Assembly: GCA_002420115.1 (NCBI GenBank)
Contig: DIHK01000063.1
Coordinates: 50,310-114,309 of the forward strand
DNA: 64,000 bases
Reading direction: 5' to 3'
DNA from: Nitrospira sp. UBA5698
Lineage (GTDB): Bacteria; Nitrospirota; Nitrospiria; Nitrospirales; Nitrospiraceae
Shown here: positions 52,045 to 61,891 of the stretch, in pieces
Position numbering within the stretch: position 1 is the first letter of the stretch
How the letters are laid out: each line of letters begins with the position of its first letter
The notes under the pieces: generated by a model
Seen by the model: the letters and a program-made list of their open reading frames with translations, nothing else
Databases searched by the model: none
What the model was told of the DNA's origin: nothing
Translations under genes and position numbers: made by a program

Positions 52045-54546
52045 ATGGCTATTAAGAAATCTGATCTCTATTCCTCTCTCTGGGCGTCCTGTGATGAACT
52101 GCGCGGCGGCATGGATGCCAGCCAGTACAAGGACTATGTCCTGTTCATGCTGTTCATCAAATATGTTTCCGACAAATACGGCGACTCCGACGACTTTGCC
52201 CCGCCCGTGGTCATCCCCAAGGGGGCTAGCTTTAAGGACATGGTTGCGCTCAAGGGCAAGAGTGATATCGGCAACCTGATCAATACCCAGGTCATCCAGC
52301 CGCTGATCGATGCCAACCAGCGCCTCGCCCGTAGCGACTTTCCCGACTTCAACGACCCGAACAAACTTGGTGACGGACCGACCAAGGTAGAGCGAATCGG
52401 CAATCTCATCGCCATCTTCGAGAACCCCGCGCTAGATTTCTCCAAAAACCGCGCCGAGAACGACGACATCCTGGGCGATGCCTACGAATATCTCATGCGG
52501 CACTTTGCCAGCCAGAGCGGCAAGAGCAAAGGCCAATTCTATACCCCATCTGAAGTCAGCCGGGTCATCGCCAAGGTTATCGGCATCTCACCGGCCAACT
52601 CCAGAGCCGCCACGACCGCCTACGACCCCACGTGCGGCTCAGGATCACTGCTGCTGAAGGTCGCCGCCGAGGCGGGCAAACACATCACCCTCGAAGGCCA
52701 GGAGAAGGACGTGACCACCGCCGGTCTCGCCCGCATGAACATGATCCTGCACGACTTCCCGACGGCAAAGATTGAATCTGGCGGCGAGGGAACTCTGGTG
52801 AAGCCTAAGTTCCTGGACGGCGAGCAGCTCCGCACCTACGACTACGTCGTCGCCAATCCACCCTTCTCGGACAAGACCTGGTCTACTGGCCTCGCGTTAG
52901 GCGAAAGTGGCAGCGGCGACCGCTTCCAGCGCTTCGCCTGGGGTGTGCCGCCGAAGAAGCAGGGCGACTACGCCTATCTCTTGCACATCATCCGCTCGAT
53001 GAAGAGCACGGGCAAAGCTGCCTGCATTCTCCCGCACGGCGTCCTCTTCCGAGGCAATGCCGAGGCCGTCATCCGCCAGCAGCTCGTCCGCTCCGGTTAC
53101 TTGAAAGCCATCATCGGCCTGCCCGCCAATCTCTTTTACGGCACCGGCATCCCGGCCTGCATCGTCGTGCTCGACAAGGAAAATGCCGCTGCCCGCAAAG
53201 GAATCTTCATGATTGATGCCTCCAAGGGCTTCAAGAAGGACGGTCCGAAGAACCGCCTCCGCGAGCAGGATATCCACAAAATCGTGGACACCTTCGCCCG
53301 GCTGGATGAAAACGATCCTCGCTACGCCCGCCTGGTGCCCGTTGCGGAAATCGCCGACCCGAAGAACGACTACAACCTCAACCTCCCCCGCTACATCGAC
53401 AGCACCGAGCCGGAGGATGTGCAGGACATCGACGGCCACCTGCGCGGCGGCATCCCGGAGCGCGACCTCAATGCCCTCGATAACTACTGGAAGATCATGC
53501 CCGGCCTGCGTGCCGCCTTGTTCGAGAAGTTAGACCGCCCCGGCTACTACCAGTTGCGGCTCCCCATCAACGAGGTAAAGCCTACGATCTTCAACCACCC
53601 TGAGTTCACCGCCTTCATGACCAAGGCCCGGAAGCTCTTCACGCAATGGCAGACGGCTTCCGTCCCGCAGCTCAAAGGCTTCTCCCAAAACGGCCATCCC
53701 AAGCTACTCATCGAAACCATCGCCGAGGACCTGCTCGCCACCTTCAAGACCGCGCCACTGCTCGACGCCTACGATGTCTATCAGCACCTCATGGATTACT
53801 GGGCTGAGACGATGCAGGACGATTGCTACCTCATCGCCGACGCCGGGTGGAAGGCGGGCGCGCAGCCTCGCGAAATACGTCAGGTCAAAAACAAAGAAAA
53901 CAAACTCGTCTGGCCCGAGAAGGAAGATTTCAAGAAGGGCAAGCGCCGCTTCAAGTCCGACCTCGTCCCCGCCGCCCTGCTCATCGCCCGCTACTTCGCG
54001 GCCGAGCGCGATGCCATTGCCGCCCTCGAAGGCGAACTTGCCGCGTTGGAGCAGAAGCTCGACGAAATGCGCGAGGAACAGAGCGGTGAGGAGGGGTTGC
54101 TCGCGGAAGTCATCGAAGGCGAGGGCGAGAAGCAGAAAATCACCGCCAAAGCCGTGAAGGCCCGCCTCAAGGAAATCGGTCGCGACCCTGACTACGCCGA
54201 TGAACGCCAGGCGCTGGAAGATTACTCCAAGGTGCTCGACCAGCAGGCGGACGCCAAGGCCCAGCTCAAGGCCGCTCAGGACGACATCGAAGCCAAGCTC
54301 GACGCCAAATACCCCACGCTCACCGAGGCCGACATCAAGATGCTCGTGGTGGACGGCAAGTGGCTGGCCACCATCGGTGCCGCCGTTCAGGGCGAGATCG
54401 ATCGTGTCTCGCAAACCCTCACAGGGCGCATCCGCCAGCTCGCAGAACGCTATGCCTTCCCGCTGCCGCAGCTCACCGACGAAGTGGTGACGCTCGCCTC
54501 CCGCGTGGACGGACACCTCAAAAAGATGGGAGCGGTATGGAAGTGA
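52045..54546 (+). CDS. hsdM: Type I restriction-modification system, methyltransferase subunit
   Basis: N6-adenine methyltransferase. 833 residues, longer than classical HsdM (about 500). HsdM_N helical domain about 1-140 (SSLWASCDELRGGMDASQYKDYVLFMLFIKYVSDKYGD), SAM motif YDPTCGSGSLLLK (about 191-203), catalytic NPPF at about 271 and a TRD-recognition contact region. Residues about 500-833 add a charged alpha-helical, coiled-coil extension (ALEGELAALEQKLDEMREEQ). It overlaps hsdS by ten bases. Codon use is richer in GC than flanking genes, consistent with transfer. Confidence 0.95.
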   Translation: MAIKKSDLYSSLWASCDELRGGMDASQYKDYVLFMLFIKYVSDKYGDSDDFAPPVVIPKGASFKDMVALKGKSDIGNLINTQVIQPLIDANQRLARSDFPDFNDPNKLGDGPTKVERIGNLIAIFENPALDFSKNRAENDDILGDAYEYLMRHFASQSGKSKGQFYTPSEVSRVIAKVIGISPANSRAATTAYDPTCGSGSLLLKVAAEAGKHITLEGQEKDVTTAGLARMNMILHDFPTAKIESGGEGTLVKPKFLDGEQLRTYDYVVANPPFSDKTWSTGLALGESGSGDRFQRFAWGVPPKKQGDYAYLLHIIRSMKSTGKAACILPHGVLFRGNAEAVIRQQLVRSGYLKAIIGLPANLFYGTGIPACIVVLDKENAAARKGIFMIDASKGFKKDGPKNRLREQDIHKIVDTFARLDENDPRYARLVPVAEIADPKNDYNLNLPRYIDSTEPEDVQDIDGHLRGGIPERDLNALDNYWKIMPGLRAALFEKLDRPGYYQLRLPINEVKPTIFNHPEFTAFMTKARKLFTQWQTASVPQLKGFSQNGHPKLLIETIAEDLLATFKTAPLLDAYDVYQHLMDYWAETMQDDCYLIADAGWKAGAQPREIRQVKNKENKLVWPEKEDFKKGKRRFKSDLVPAALLIARYFAAERDAIAALEGELAALEQKLDEMREEQSGEEGLLAEVIEGEGEKQKITAKAVKARLKEIGRDPDYADERQALEDYSKVLDQQADAKAQLKAAQDDIEAKLDAKYPTLTEADIKMLVVDGKWLATIGAAVQGEIDRVSQTLTGRIRQLAERYAFPLPQLTDEVVTLASRVDGHLKKMGAVWK

Positions 54547-55700
54547 AACCCGGATACAAACAGCCCGAGGTGGGCGAGGCCAGTAACCAATGGCGTGACT
54601 GCGATATTTCCGACCTTTGCCTACTTCAGCGAGGGTTCGACATTACGGAGGCGACCAAAAAGGTTGGAACCATTCCCGTTTACTCATCCTCCGGCTTCTC
54701 ATACTTCCACAACGAATCAAAACTTCAACCGCCCGCTGTCATCACCGGCAGAAAAGGCATGCTGGGAAAAGTATTCTATATCGAGGAGCCATGCTGGCCT
54801 CATGACACGACGCTTTGGGTAAAAGATTTCAAAGGTAACGAACCACGATTCGTTCACATCTTTTTGAGCCAGTTCAGACTTGAGAGGTTCGACGCTGCTA
54901 CATCTGTTCCAACTCTCAATAGGAATAACCTAAGGGGAATACCAATTAGATTGCCGCAACCGTCCGAACAACGAGCCATCGCGACGGCGTTGAGCGATGT
55001 GGATGGGCTGCTTGGCGGGCTGGACCGGCTCATCGCCAAGAAGCGCGACCTCAAACAGGCTGCCATGCAGCAACTCCTCACCGGCCAAACCCGCCTCCCT
55101 GGCTTCCACGGCGAGTGGGAGGTGAAGCGGCTGGGGGATGTTGCGACTTTCTTCAAAGGCAAGGGACTTCCTAAAAGTGCGCTCAGTGAATCAGGCGCAG
55201 AACGATGCATTCACTACGGCGAGCTTTTCACTCGTTACCCAGAAACCATCGGGGAAATTTTCAGCCGCGCCGATATTTCATCGGGCGTATTCCGTTCGGT
55301 CGCGAACGACGTACTTATGCCCACGTCTGACGTAACTCCCAGAGGCTTGGCCAAAGCGAGTTGCATCAGAGTCGATGGTGTAATCCTCGGTGGCGACATT
55401 CTCGTAATCCGATCAGACACAAATCTTGTTCACGGCCCTTTCTTGAGTCTCGTCATTCGCTATGAGGAAACGCAGGTGCTTCAACTCGTGACCGGCAGCA
55501 CGGTTTATCACCTCTATGGGAGTAACATGAAGAACTTCACCTTCTCGTTGCCAACCCTCCCCGAACAAACCGCCATCGCCGAGGTGCTGACGGAGATGGA
55601 CGCGGAGCTGGCGGGGCTGGAGCAGCGGCGGGAGAAGACCCGCGCCCTCAAGCAGGCCATGATGCAGGAACTCCTCACCGGCAGGACGCGGCTGATATGA
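54537..55700 (+). CDS. hsdS: Type I restriction-modification system, specificity subunit
   Basis: 387 residues from the ATG at 54537; the longer frame is inside hsdM. Two target-recognition domains (about 20-150 and 195-320) each followed by a conserved helical spacer: LPQPSEQRAIATALSDVDGLLGGLDRLIAKKRDLKQAAMQQLLTGQTRLPGF and LPEQTAIAEVLTEMDAELAGLEQRREKTRALKQAMMQELLTGRTRL (given in short pieces LLTGQTRLPGF, ELLTGRTRL). It recognises a split DNA target. Slightly shorter than EcoKI HsdS, so the first TRD is compact. A DUF262 gene follows 62 bases later. Confidence 0.93.
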   Translation: MEVKPGYKQPEVGEASNQWRDCDISDLCLLQRGFDITEATKKVGTIPVYSSSGFSYFHNESKLQPPAVITGRKGMLGKVFYIEEPCWPHDTTLWVKDFKGNEPRFVHIFLSQFRLERFDAATSVPTLNRNNLRGIPIRLPQPSEQRAIATALSDVDGLLGGLDRLIAKKRDLKQAAMQQLLTGQTRLPGFHGEWEVKRLGDVATFFKGKGLPKSALSESGAERCIHYGELFTRYPETIGEIFSRADISSGVFRSVANDVLMPTSDVTPRGLAKASCIRVDGVILGGDILVIRSDTNLVHGPFLSLVIRYEETQVLQLVTGSTVYHLYGSNMKNFTFSLPTLPEQTAIAEVLTEMDAELAGLEQRREKTRALKQAMMQELLTGRTRLI

Positions 55701-55762
55701 AGTCGCTGCTGGACCAAGCCTTAGCCGGAGGCCTTTAGCAACCAGGCACCAAACCAAGGATC

Positions 55763-57688
55763 ATGATGCAAGCCCACGACATGCCATTTACGAAGTTGAT
55801 CAATGTGGATCAAGGTGCGCGGGAGCATTTCCATGTTCCCAAGTATCAGCGGGAATACACTTGGAAGAGATGGCACTGGGAACAGTTGCTGAACGACATC
55901 GAGGACAACGACCCCGGTTATTTCATGGGTTCAATCATCTGCGTGAATGACATGCAGAGTATCACCGCCGGTGATGAGATCATCTTTGAGGTGGTGGATG
56001 GGCAGCAGCGGCTCACAACATTGTCGCTACTCCTTGCAGCGATCCACGCAAAGCTGGTCGCGGCAATGGATACCTATGAACCGGCTGACGAGCAGGACAA
56101 GGAAGAGGTCAAGTCGTGCGTCACGAACATCCGAGCCAAGCTGGTGAAGCGGAAGAAGGACGCGAAGCCAGGAGAAACGGGCGCGTTCAAGGTGGCGAAG
56201 AATGTGTATTTCCTGCGTGTGCAGCCGAGTGCCCAGAACCACAATCTGGCGGACTACCTTTACCTCTTGGGCGAGGCGAGACTACTGGAGGGGCAGCCGA
56301 AGCAGCCCTATTGCGGCAATCGCCTGCTCGGGCGCGCCTACGCCTACTTTCAGGAAAAGATTTCTGATGACGTTACTGAGCTACTCAAACTGATGGAGCG
56401 AATCAATCAGTTGATGTTCGTGCAAATCACGGTGGGCAGCCAGGCGGATGCGTTCACCTTGTTCGAGTCATTGAACAACCGGGGCGTGCCGCTCTCGGCG
56501 ATGGACATTATCAAGAACAAGATGCTCGCGCAGATGGAGAAGAAGCACGCCGTGGACATTGATGAGTCCTTTGAAAGGTGGCAGGGGCTCATCGAGGCGA
56601 TACCGGATGCCAACGATCAAGAGCGTTTCTTGCGTCAGTTCTATAACACCTTCAAGCATCGGAAGGAAATCAAGGTTGATAAGGTTACCCGTGCCACGCG
56701 GTCGCTCATCATCCGGGTTTACGAAACGCTCATCAACCGCGATGCGGCGTTACTGTTCGAGGAGTTGACGGAAGGCGCGACGACCTACGGGAAGCTGCTA
56801 CGCTCGGAGTTCGGCACAAAGTCAGTTGCCGCAAGCTTGACGGAGTTGGACCGCATCAGCAGCGCGCCGGCTTACCTCGTCTTGCTCTACTTGTTTTCAC
56901 TCGACGGCAAACACTTGGAAGATACGAAGTTTCTTGAGCATGTCGTCGATCTGCTGGCGCGCTACTTCATCCGCCGTAACGTGACGGACAAGCCACCAAC
57001 CCGACAGATTGATCAGGCGTTGATTGACGTGGTGGAATCATGTGCGTCGCGTATCAAAGCGGGCAAGAAGCTCGGTTTAGACTGGTTTGTGGATGAGCTG
57101 ATGAAGCACGCCAGGCCGGCGTCGCTGGAGGAGTTCAAGACTGCGCTCGGCGGGCATGTTTACGATAGCAACTCGTGGATGGCCCGATACGTCCTCATTC
57201 AAATCGACCAGATGCACCACTCACGGGAATACAAACCCGACTTCTGGGCGAGGGACGACAAAGGCCGCTTCGTCTGGACGGTGGAGCATGTGCTTCCGCA
57301 GACGGAGAAATTGCCCGATCATTGGATAAAGATGATTGCGGGAGGCGACCGCCAGAAAGCAGCTGATTTACAAGATGCTTGGGTGCATCGCCTCGGCAAT
57401 CTCACCTTAAGTGGATACAACTCGGATTTGGCCACGGCGGCCTTTGAGAAGAAACAAAAGCTGGCGAAGGACCGGAGTTTCCTCGGGCACAAGATCAACA
57501 TCGGCTACCAGAACGGACTCGTTTTGAACTCGCTCCCATTCAAAACCAAGGCCGGTAAATTCAGCTTGGCGGACGCACCGCATTGGGATGTAGAGATGAT
57601 CGAGGCGCGAACGAAGCTGTTGGTAAATATGGTCGCGAATGCGAACCAGCTGCCCGGCGACAAGTGGGGGGAGAACCAGAATGCCTGA
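55763..57688 (+). CDS. DUF262/DUF1524 GmrSD-like protein within the hsd operon
   Basis: 641 residues. N-terminal DUF262 (ParB/Srx-like nucleotidase fold): VPKYQREYTWKRWHW (25-39) and DGQQRLTTLSLL (about 79-90), with SLNNRGVPLSAMDIIKN later. C-terminal DUF1524 HNH nuclease: TVEHVLPQTEKLPDHW (about 507) and HRLGNLTLSGYNSDL. These are the marks of GmrSD-type (type IV) enzymes that attack modified phage DNA. It is intact and lies between hsdS and hsdR, overlapping hsdR by eight bases, so it is part of the operon. Role in that system is inferred. Confidence 0.9.
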   Translation: MMQAHDMPFTKLINVDQGAREHFHVPKYQREYTWKRWHWEQLLNDIEDNDPGYFMGSIICVNDMQSITAGDEIIFEVVDGQQRLTTLSLLLAAIHAKLVAAMDTYEPADEQDKEEVKSCVTNIRAKLVKRKKDAKPGETGAFKVAKNVYFLRVQPSAQNHNLADYLYLLGEARLLEGQPKQPYCGNRLLGRAYAYFQEKISDDVTELLKLMERINQLMFVQITVGSQADAFTLFESLNNRGVPLSAMDIIKNKMLAQMEKKHAVDIDESFERWQGLIEAIPDANDQERFLRQFYNTFKHRKEIKVDKVTRATRSLIIRVYETLINRDAALLFEELTEGATTYGKLLRSEFGTKSVAASLTELDRISSAPAYLVLLYLFSLDGKHLEDTKFLEHVVDLLARYFIRRNVTDKPPTRQIDQALIDVVESCASRIKAGKKLGLDWFVDELMKHARPASLEEFKTALGGHVYDSNSWMARYVLIQIDQMHHSREYKPDFWARDDKGRFVWTVEHVLPQTEKLPDHWIKMIAGGDRQKAADLQDAWVHRLGNLTLSGYNSDLATAAFEKKQKLAKDRSFLGHKINIGYQNGLVLNSLPFKTKAGKFSLADAPHWDVEMIEARTKLLVNMVANANQLPGDKWGENQNA

Positions 57689-60600
57689 AATCCCCCGCTC
57701 CGAACGCAAGACGCAGAACCGCGTCATCGCTCTATTCACGGACCCGGCTCGACACGATTGCCTCGGATACCGCTACCTTGGCGAGTGGATCAAGCGGGAG
57801 AATAACCGCTGCATTGAGGCGGAATATCTTCGGGCGAACCTAAAGCGGCGCGGCTATTCCGAGGCGCACATTTCTGCCGCCCTGCAAAAGCTGATGGCCG
57901 CAGCGGATGCTACCGGCATTACCCTCTATCAGGCCAACCTGCGCACCTACCAACTGCTGCGCTACGGCCTGTCGGTGCAAATCGCAGCCGGAAAACCGCA
58001 CGAGACGGTGCATCTGGTGGATTGGGAGCACCCGGAGAACAACGACTTCGCCCTCGCCGAGGAAGTAACCTTGCGCGGCGGCTACGAGCGGCGGCCCGAC
58101 CTGGTGCTGTACCTGAACGGCATCGCCGTTGCTTTGATCGAGCTGAAGCGGAGTTCGGTCGAGATCGCGGATGGCGTGCGTCAGCTCATCACCAACCAGG
58201 AGGAAATCTTCAACAAGGGCTTCTTCCCGACGGTACAGCTGGTGTTCGCGGGGAACGATTCGCAGGGGCTGCGCTACGCTACTGTCACCACCCGGGAGGA
58301 GTTCTTCGTCGAATGGAAGTCGGCGAGTGCCGCTGCGCTGACACCGGGCGCTCTCTTGGACCGGCCACTGGCCGAGATGTGCGAGAAGTCCCGCCTGCTC
58401 GACCTGATCCGCAACTTCGTCATCTTCGACGGGGGCATCAAGAAAGTGCCACGCCCGCATCAATTCACCGGCGTGAAGGCAGCGCAGGATCGCATCCGCA
58501 AACGCGAAGGTGGCATTATCTGGCACACGCAGGGGAGCGGCAAGAGCATCCTCATGGTGCTGCTCGCCAAGTGGCTGCTGGAGCATGACTCCGAAGCCCG
58601 CATCCTCGTCGTCACCGACCGCGACGAACTGGACAAGCAGATTGAGGGCGTGATGAAGAACGCCGGGGTCATCGGTGAAAACTCGCCATCGCCCCGCATC
58701 CTCAATCGGGCAGAGTTTGTAAGCAAGCTGGGCGCCCCCTCGCCACGCCTACTGTGCGCGCTGATCCACAAGTTCGATCCCGCTGATCTCGAAGGCCCGC
58801 CGCCACACGTTCATGGCCGGTTTTACGTCTTCGTGGATGAATGCCACCGCACTCAGGGCGGCGACATGAACCGCCAGATGAAACGTTGGCTGGAGCATGC
58901 CATCTTCATCGGCTTCACCGGCACACCGCTGCTGAAGAAGGATGCTGCCAAGCTGAGAACCCGCGACATCTTCGGTACGTACATCCACACCTACAAGTTT
59001 CACGAAGGTGTGGCGGATGGGGTCATCCTTGATTTGAAATACGAGGCCCGCGACGTGCCGCAACGCATTACCTCGCCCAAGACCATCGAGGCGTATTTCG
59101 AGCAAAAGACAAAGACGCTGAACAATTTCCAGAAGGCCATCATTCGCAAGCGATGGGCAACGATGGAGGAGCTGATGAGCGCCGAGGAGCGCAAAGCCCG
59201 AATCGCCGCCAGCATCATCCACGATTTCGACACCAAGCCGCGCCTGAACAACGACCGGGGCACGGCCATTCTTGTGGCCGCAAGCATCTACGACGCGTGC
59301 CACTACTACCGCATCTTCCAAAGCAAGCCGTTTGGCCAATACTGCGGCATCATCACGTCCTTCGAGCCGAACGCGACGGCGATCTCGAAGGAGCCCGCGA
59401 ACAGCGATGAACGCTACAAGTTCGACACTTACATGAAGCACGTCCTCAAGAGCGGGCAGACCACCAAGGTTTACGAGGAGGAAGCCAAGCGCCGGTTCAT
59501 TGAAGAACCCGCCAACATGAAGCTCCTGATTGTGGTGAGCAAGCTCCTGACTGGATTCGACGCGCCAAGTTGCACCTACATCTACCTCGATAATGAACTG
59601 CACGACCACAACCTCTTCCAAGCCATCTGCCGCACGAATCGCCTGGACGGTGACGACAAGGACTACGGGTACATCGTGGACTTCAAGGAATTATTTAATG
59701 ACGTGCAGGAGGCCATTGCAGTCTATAGCTCCGACGAACTGGACATTGATCAAGGCAACGGCGGCACCAACAACGTCGAGCTGAAGGACTGGCTCAAGGA
59801 AGGAAAGAAACAACTTGATGCCGCCCGCGAGGCGCTTCGCTACCTGTGCGAGCCGGTGCCGCTACCTCGCGAGGTCGAGCAGTTCCTCCGTTATTTCTGC
59901 GGTGACGCGGCCAATCCGCAAGCACTGGGGGACACGGAGCCGTTGCGCATTGCCTTCTACAAATCCGTCGCCACGTTCGTGCGCGCCTACGCCGACATTG
60001 CCCAGAACCTCACCGAGGCTGGTTACTCCGATTCCGAGGCCGCCGCGTTGCAGAAGGAAGTCGAGTTCTACGGCGACACCCGCAGCGCCATCAAAAAGCA
60101 TTCAGGTGAGGAGTTGGACATCAAGCCCTACGAGGCCGACATGCGGCACCTGCTCAACACCTACGTGCAAGCCGATCCGGCGACGGACATAGGCAACCTC
60201 AGTGCGTTGTCGCTCACGGAACTGATCGTCGAAACCGGCATCCACGACGCCATTGCCCGCAAGCTGAACGAGAAGGGGAAACTCTCCAAGAACGCCATCG
60301 CGGAAGGTATCATCAACAATCTTCGCAAGACCATCATCCGTGACCAGCTCACCGACCCAAGGTTCTACGCTGAGATGTCGAAGCTGTTGGGTGATCTGAT
60401 CACGCAGAGCCGTACAGATGCAGCGGCTTACAAAGAGTTTCTTCGGAAGGCGGAGGCCCTGGCCAAGCGGCTGGTGGCGAAGCAACCGGAAGAAGACGTT
60501 CCGGCGATGCTTCACGGTAACCGGGAGGCCATCATCATCTTTCGCAACCTGCCTCAGATCCTCGCGGCTGATAAGGGCACTGCCAATGTCGCCGCTGAAT

Positions 60601-60803
60601 CTCAAGCCGAATACGGGAACCAATTGGCAAGGTTGGCGTTGGAGATTGATCGTGTCCTGAGGGAGCAGGCGCCGGCAGGATGGAAAGGTGACCATGCGCG
60701 TGAGGCTCAGGTGGTCAATGCGCTGTTCCCGTTGCTTGAGCGCAATCGTGAGGCTACGCGGGCTCTCTTTGAACTGGTCAAGAACCAACCGGGGTACGGA
60801 TGA
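57681..60803 (+). CDS. hsdR: Type I restriction-modification system, endonuclease/translocase subunit
   Basis: 1040 residues from ATG 57681. N-terminal PD-(D/E)xK nuclease (D about 140 in RPDLVLYLNG; E154-L155-K156 of the ELK motif in ALIELKRSS), then SF2 translocase: Walker A HTQGSGKS (about 282), Walker B/DEAH box VDECHRTQ (about 388), motif III FTGTPLL, VVSKLLTGFDAPSCTYIY, motif VI QAICRTNR. The C-terminal region about 780-1040 is helical and contacts HsdM. Overlaps the DUF262 gene by eight bases and the metalloprotease gene by four (ATGA). Confidence 0.95.
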   Translation: MPEIPRSERKTQNRVIALFTDPARHDCLGYRYLGEWIKRENNRCIEAEYLRANLKRRGYSEAHISAALQKLMAAADATGITLYQANLRTYQLLRYGLSVQIAAGKPHETVHLVDWEHPENNDFALAEEVTLRGGYERRPDLVLYLNGIAVALIELKRSSVEIADGVRQLITNQEEIFNKGFFPTVQLVFAGNDSQGLRYATVTTREEFFVEWKSASAAALTPGALLDRPLAEMCEKSRLLDLIRNFVIFDGGIKKVPRPHQFTGVKAAQDRIRKREGGIIWHTQGSGKSILMVLLAKWLLEHDSEARILVVTDRDELDKQIEGVMKNAGVIGENSPSPRILNRAEFVSKLGAPSPRLLCALIHKFDPADLEGPPPHVHGRFYVFVDECHRTQGGDMNRQMKRWLEHAIFIGFTGTPLLKKDAAKLRTRDIFGTYIHTYKFHEGVADGVILDLKYEARDVPQRITSPKTIEAYFEQKTKTLNNFQKAIIRKRWATMEELMSAEERKARIAASIIHDFDTKPRLNNDRGTAILVAASIYDACHYYRIFQSKPFGQYCGIITSFEPNATAISKEPANSDERYKFDTYMKHVLKSGQTTKVYEEEAKRRFIEEPANMKLLIVVSKLLTGFDAPSCTYIYLDNELHDHNLFQAICRTNRLDGDDKDYGYIVDFKELFNDVQEAIAVYSSDELDIDQGNGGTNNVELKDWLKEGKKQLDAAREALRYLCEPVPLPREVEQFLRYFCGDAANPQALGDTEPLRIAFYKSVATFVRAYADIAQNLTEAGYSDSEAAALQKEVEFYGDTRSAIKKHSGEELDIKPYEADMRHLLNTYVQADPATDIGNLSALSLTELIVETGIHDAIARKLNEKGKLSKNAIAEGIINNLRKTIIRDQLTDPRFYAEMSKLLGDLITQSRTDAAAYKEFLRKAEALAKRLVAKQPEEDVPAMLHGNREAIIIFRNLPQILAADKGTANVAAESQAEYGNQLARLALEIDRVLREQAPAGWKGDHAREAQVVNALFPLLERNREATRALFELVKNQPGYG

Positions 60804-61552
60804 ACGAGACCCTGCAGCTTGGCGACATCTCTATCCAACTGACTCGCAAGGCGGTCAAGCATGTGCATTTGTCTGTGCATCCGCCGGAAGGCCGCGTGAG
60901 CCTGGTTGCTCCAACCGGAACGAGGATGGAAGTTGCGCGTGCCTATGCCATCTCGAAGCTAGTGTGGATTCGGACACAGCGGGCGAAATTTGCCGAACAA
61001 GCTCGGGAGAGCCCCCGCCGGTTCATCACACGGGAGTCTCACTACCTGTGGGGACGGCGCTATCTGTTATCGGTGGAGCACCAGGATGCAAAGCCCAGAG
61101 TCAGGCTGGATCATCGACGGATCACACTCCTTGTGCGGCCCGGCACCACAAAGGCGGTCCGTGCGAGGGTGATGCACGACTGGCACAAATCTCTGCTGCA
61201 TCAGATCGTTCCTCGCCTGATCGCCAAATGGGAGTCGCGTCTCGGTCTGCGGGTGGCTGGTTATTTCTTGCAACGCATGAAGACTAAGTGGGGGGGCTGC
61301 AACCACAGGGCACGTCATATCCGGCTCAACACGGAACTTGTGAAAAAGCCGAAAGATCTGCTGGAGTATGTAATCGTTCACGAGATGATTCATCTGATCG
61401 AGCCTAGACACAGCGCACGCTTTCTGTCGTTACTGGCTACGCACTATCCAACATGGCGAGAAGCGCGGGCGGAACTGAATGAACTGCCCCTTGGAGCATG
61501 GGGCGACGGCGAGTTTAGCAAAAGGAATTGTCATGTTCCTGCTTCGCAATAG
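60800..61552 (+). CDS. YgjP/SprT-like metal-dependent protease
   Basis: 250 residues. Zinc metalloprotease signature VIVHEMIHLIEPRHSARF (HExxH at about 194-198, third His ligand nearby) with the upstream WGGCNHRARHIRLNTELVKKP and WGRRYLL features of the YgjP/DUF45 family. Starts by overlapping the hsdR stop. These small proteases are often appended to type I restriction operons, possibly handling HsdR turnover, but the role is not established. Last gene of the defence operon. Confidence 0.88.
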   Translation: MNETLQLGDISIQLTRKAVKHVHLSVHPPEGRVSLVAPTGTRMEVARAYAISKLVWIRTQRAKFAEQARESPRRFITRESHYLWGRRYLLSVEHQDAKPRVRLDHRRITLLVRPGTTKAVRARVMHDWHKSLLHQIVPRLIAKWESRLGLRVAGYFLQRMKTKWGGCNHRARHIRLNTELVKKPKDLLEYVIVHEMIHLIEPRHSARFLSLLATHYPTWREARAELNELPLGAWGDGEFSKRNCHVPASQ

Positions 61553-61891
61553 TCCACCTAGCTTTCTGTGACGACTCTGGTCCCTTGTGAACGGCTGACC
61601 CATAGGCAAGAACCACTCGTGGGCTTACGCGGTCAGTCGGGTCAATCGCTCAGATCCTGAACTGCGTCCCCCCGCTGTCCACCATGCTCCTCTTTCCGCA
61701 TCTCCTGCCTTCAGAAAATATCCCAGTGTCCCGGATTGCGCCCTGTCCATTTGCCCGGTCCGGTGGTCTCCATCAACATGAATTCCCGTATGTGACTCAC
61801 CCGCGGTGCGCTCAATCCGTGTAAGATGTCGGCATGTGCCTGTCTGTCTCCTGCTCCCTCCCGGGTTTTCTGTTTCGCGTGAAAGGGTCCC
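61553..61891 (+). other. Intergenic region after the defence operon
   Basis: 339 bases without supported genes; I see no promoter or terminator I can defend, only the AAAGGG ribosome-binding site at its 3' edge. A minus-strand frame (61711-61899) has no family features. Confidence 0.4.

Noticed and set aside
53704..54516. 270-residue open frame on the minus strand inside hsdM
   Set aside because: It is the mirror of GC-rich coding DNA; composition is Gly/Leu/Glu-rich with no family motif, and hsdM itself is certain.
57840..58586. 248-residue minus-strand frame opposite the hsdR nuclease domain
   Set aside because: Shadow of the conserved PD-(D/E)xK and Walker A region; no ribosome-binding site.
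58749..59621. 290-residue minus-strand frame inside hsdR
   Set aside because: Antisense of well-supported helicase motifs; no recognised domain.
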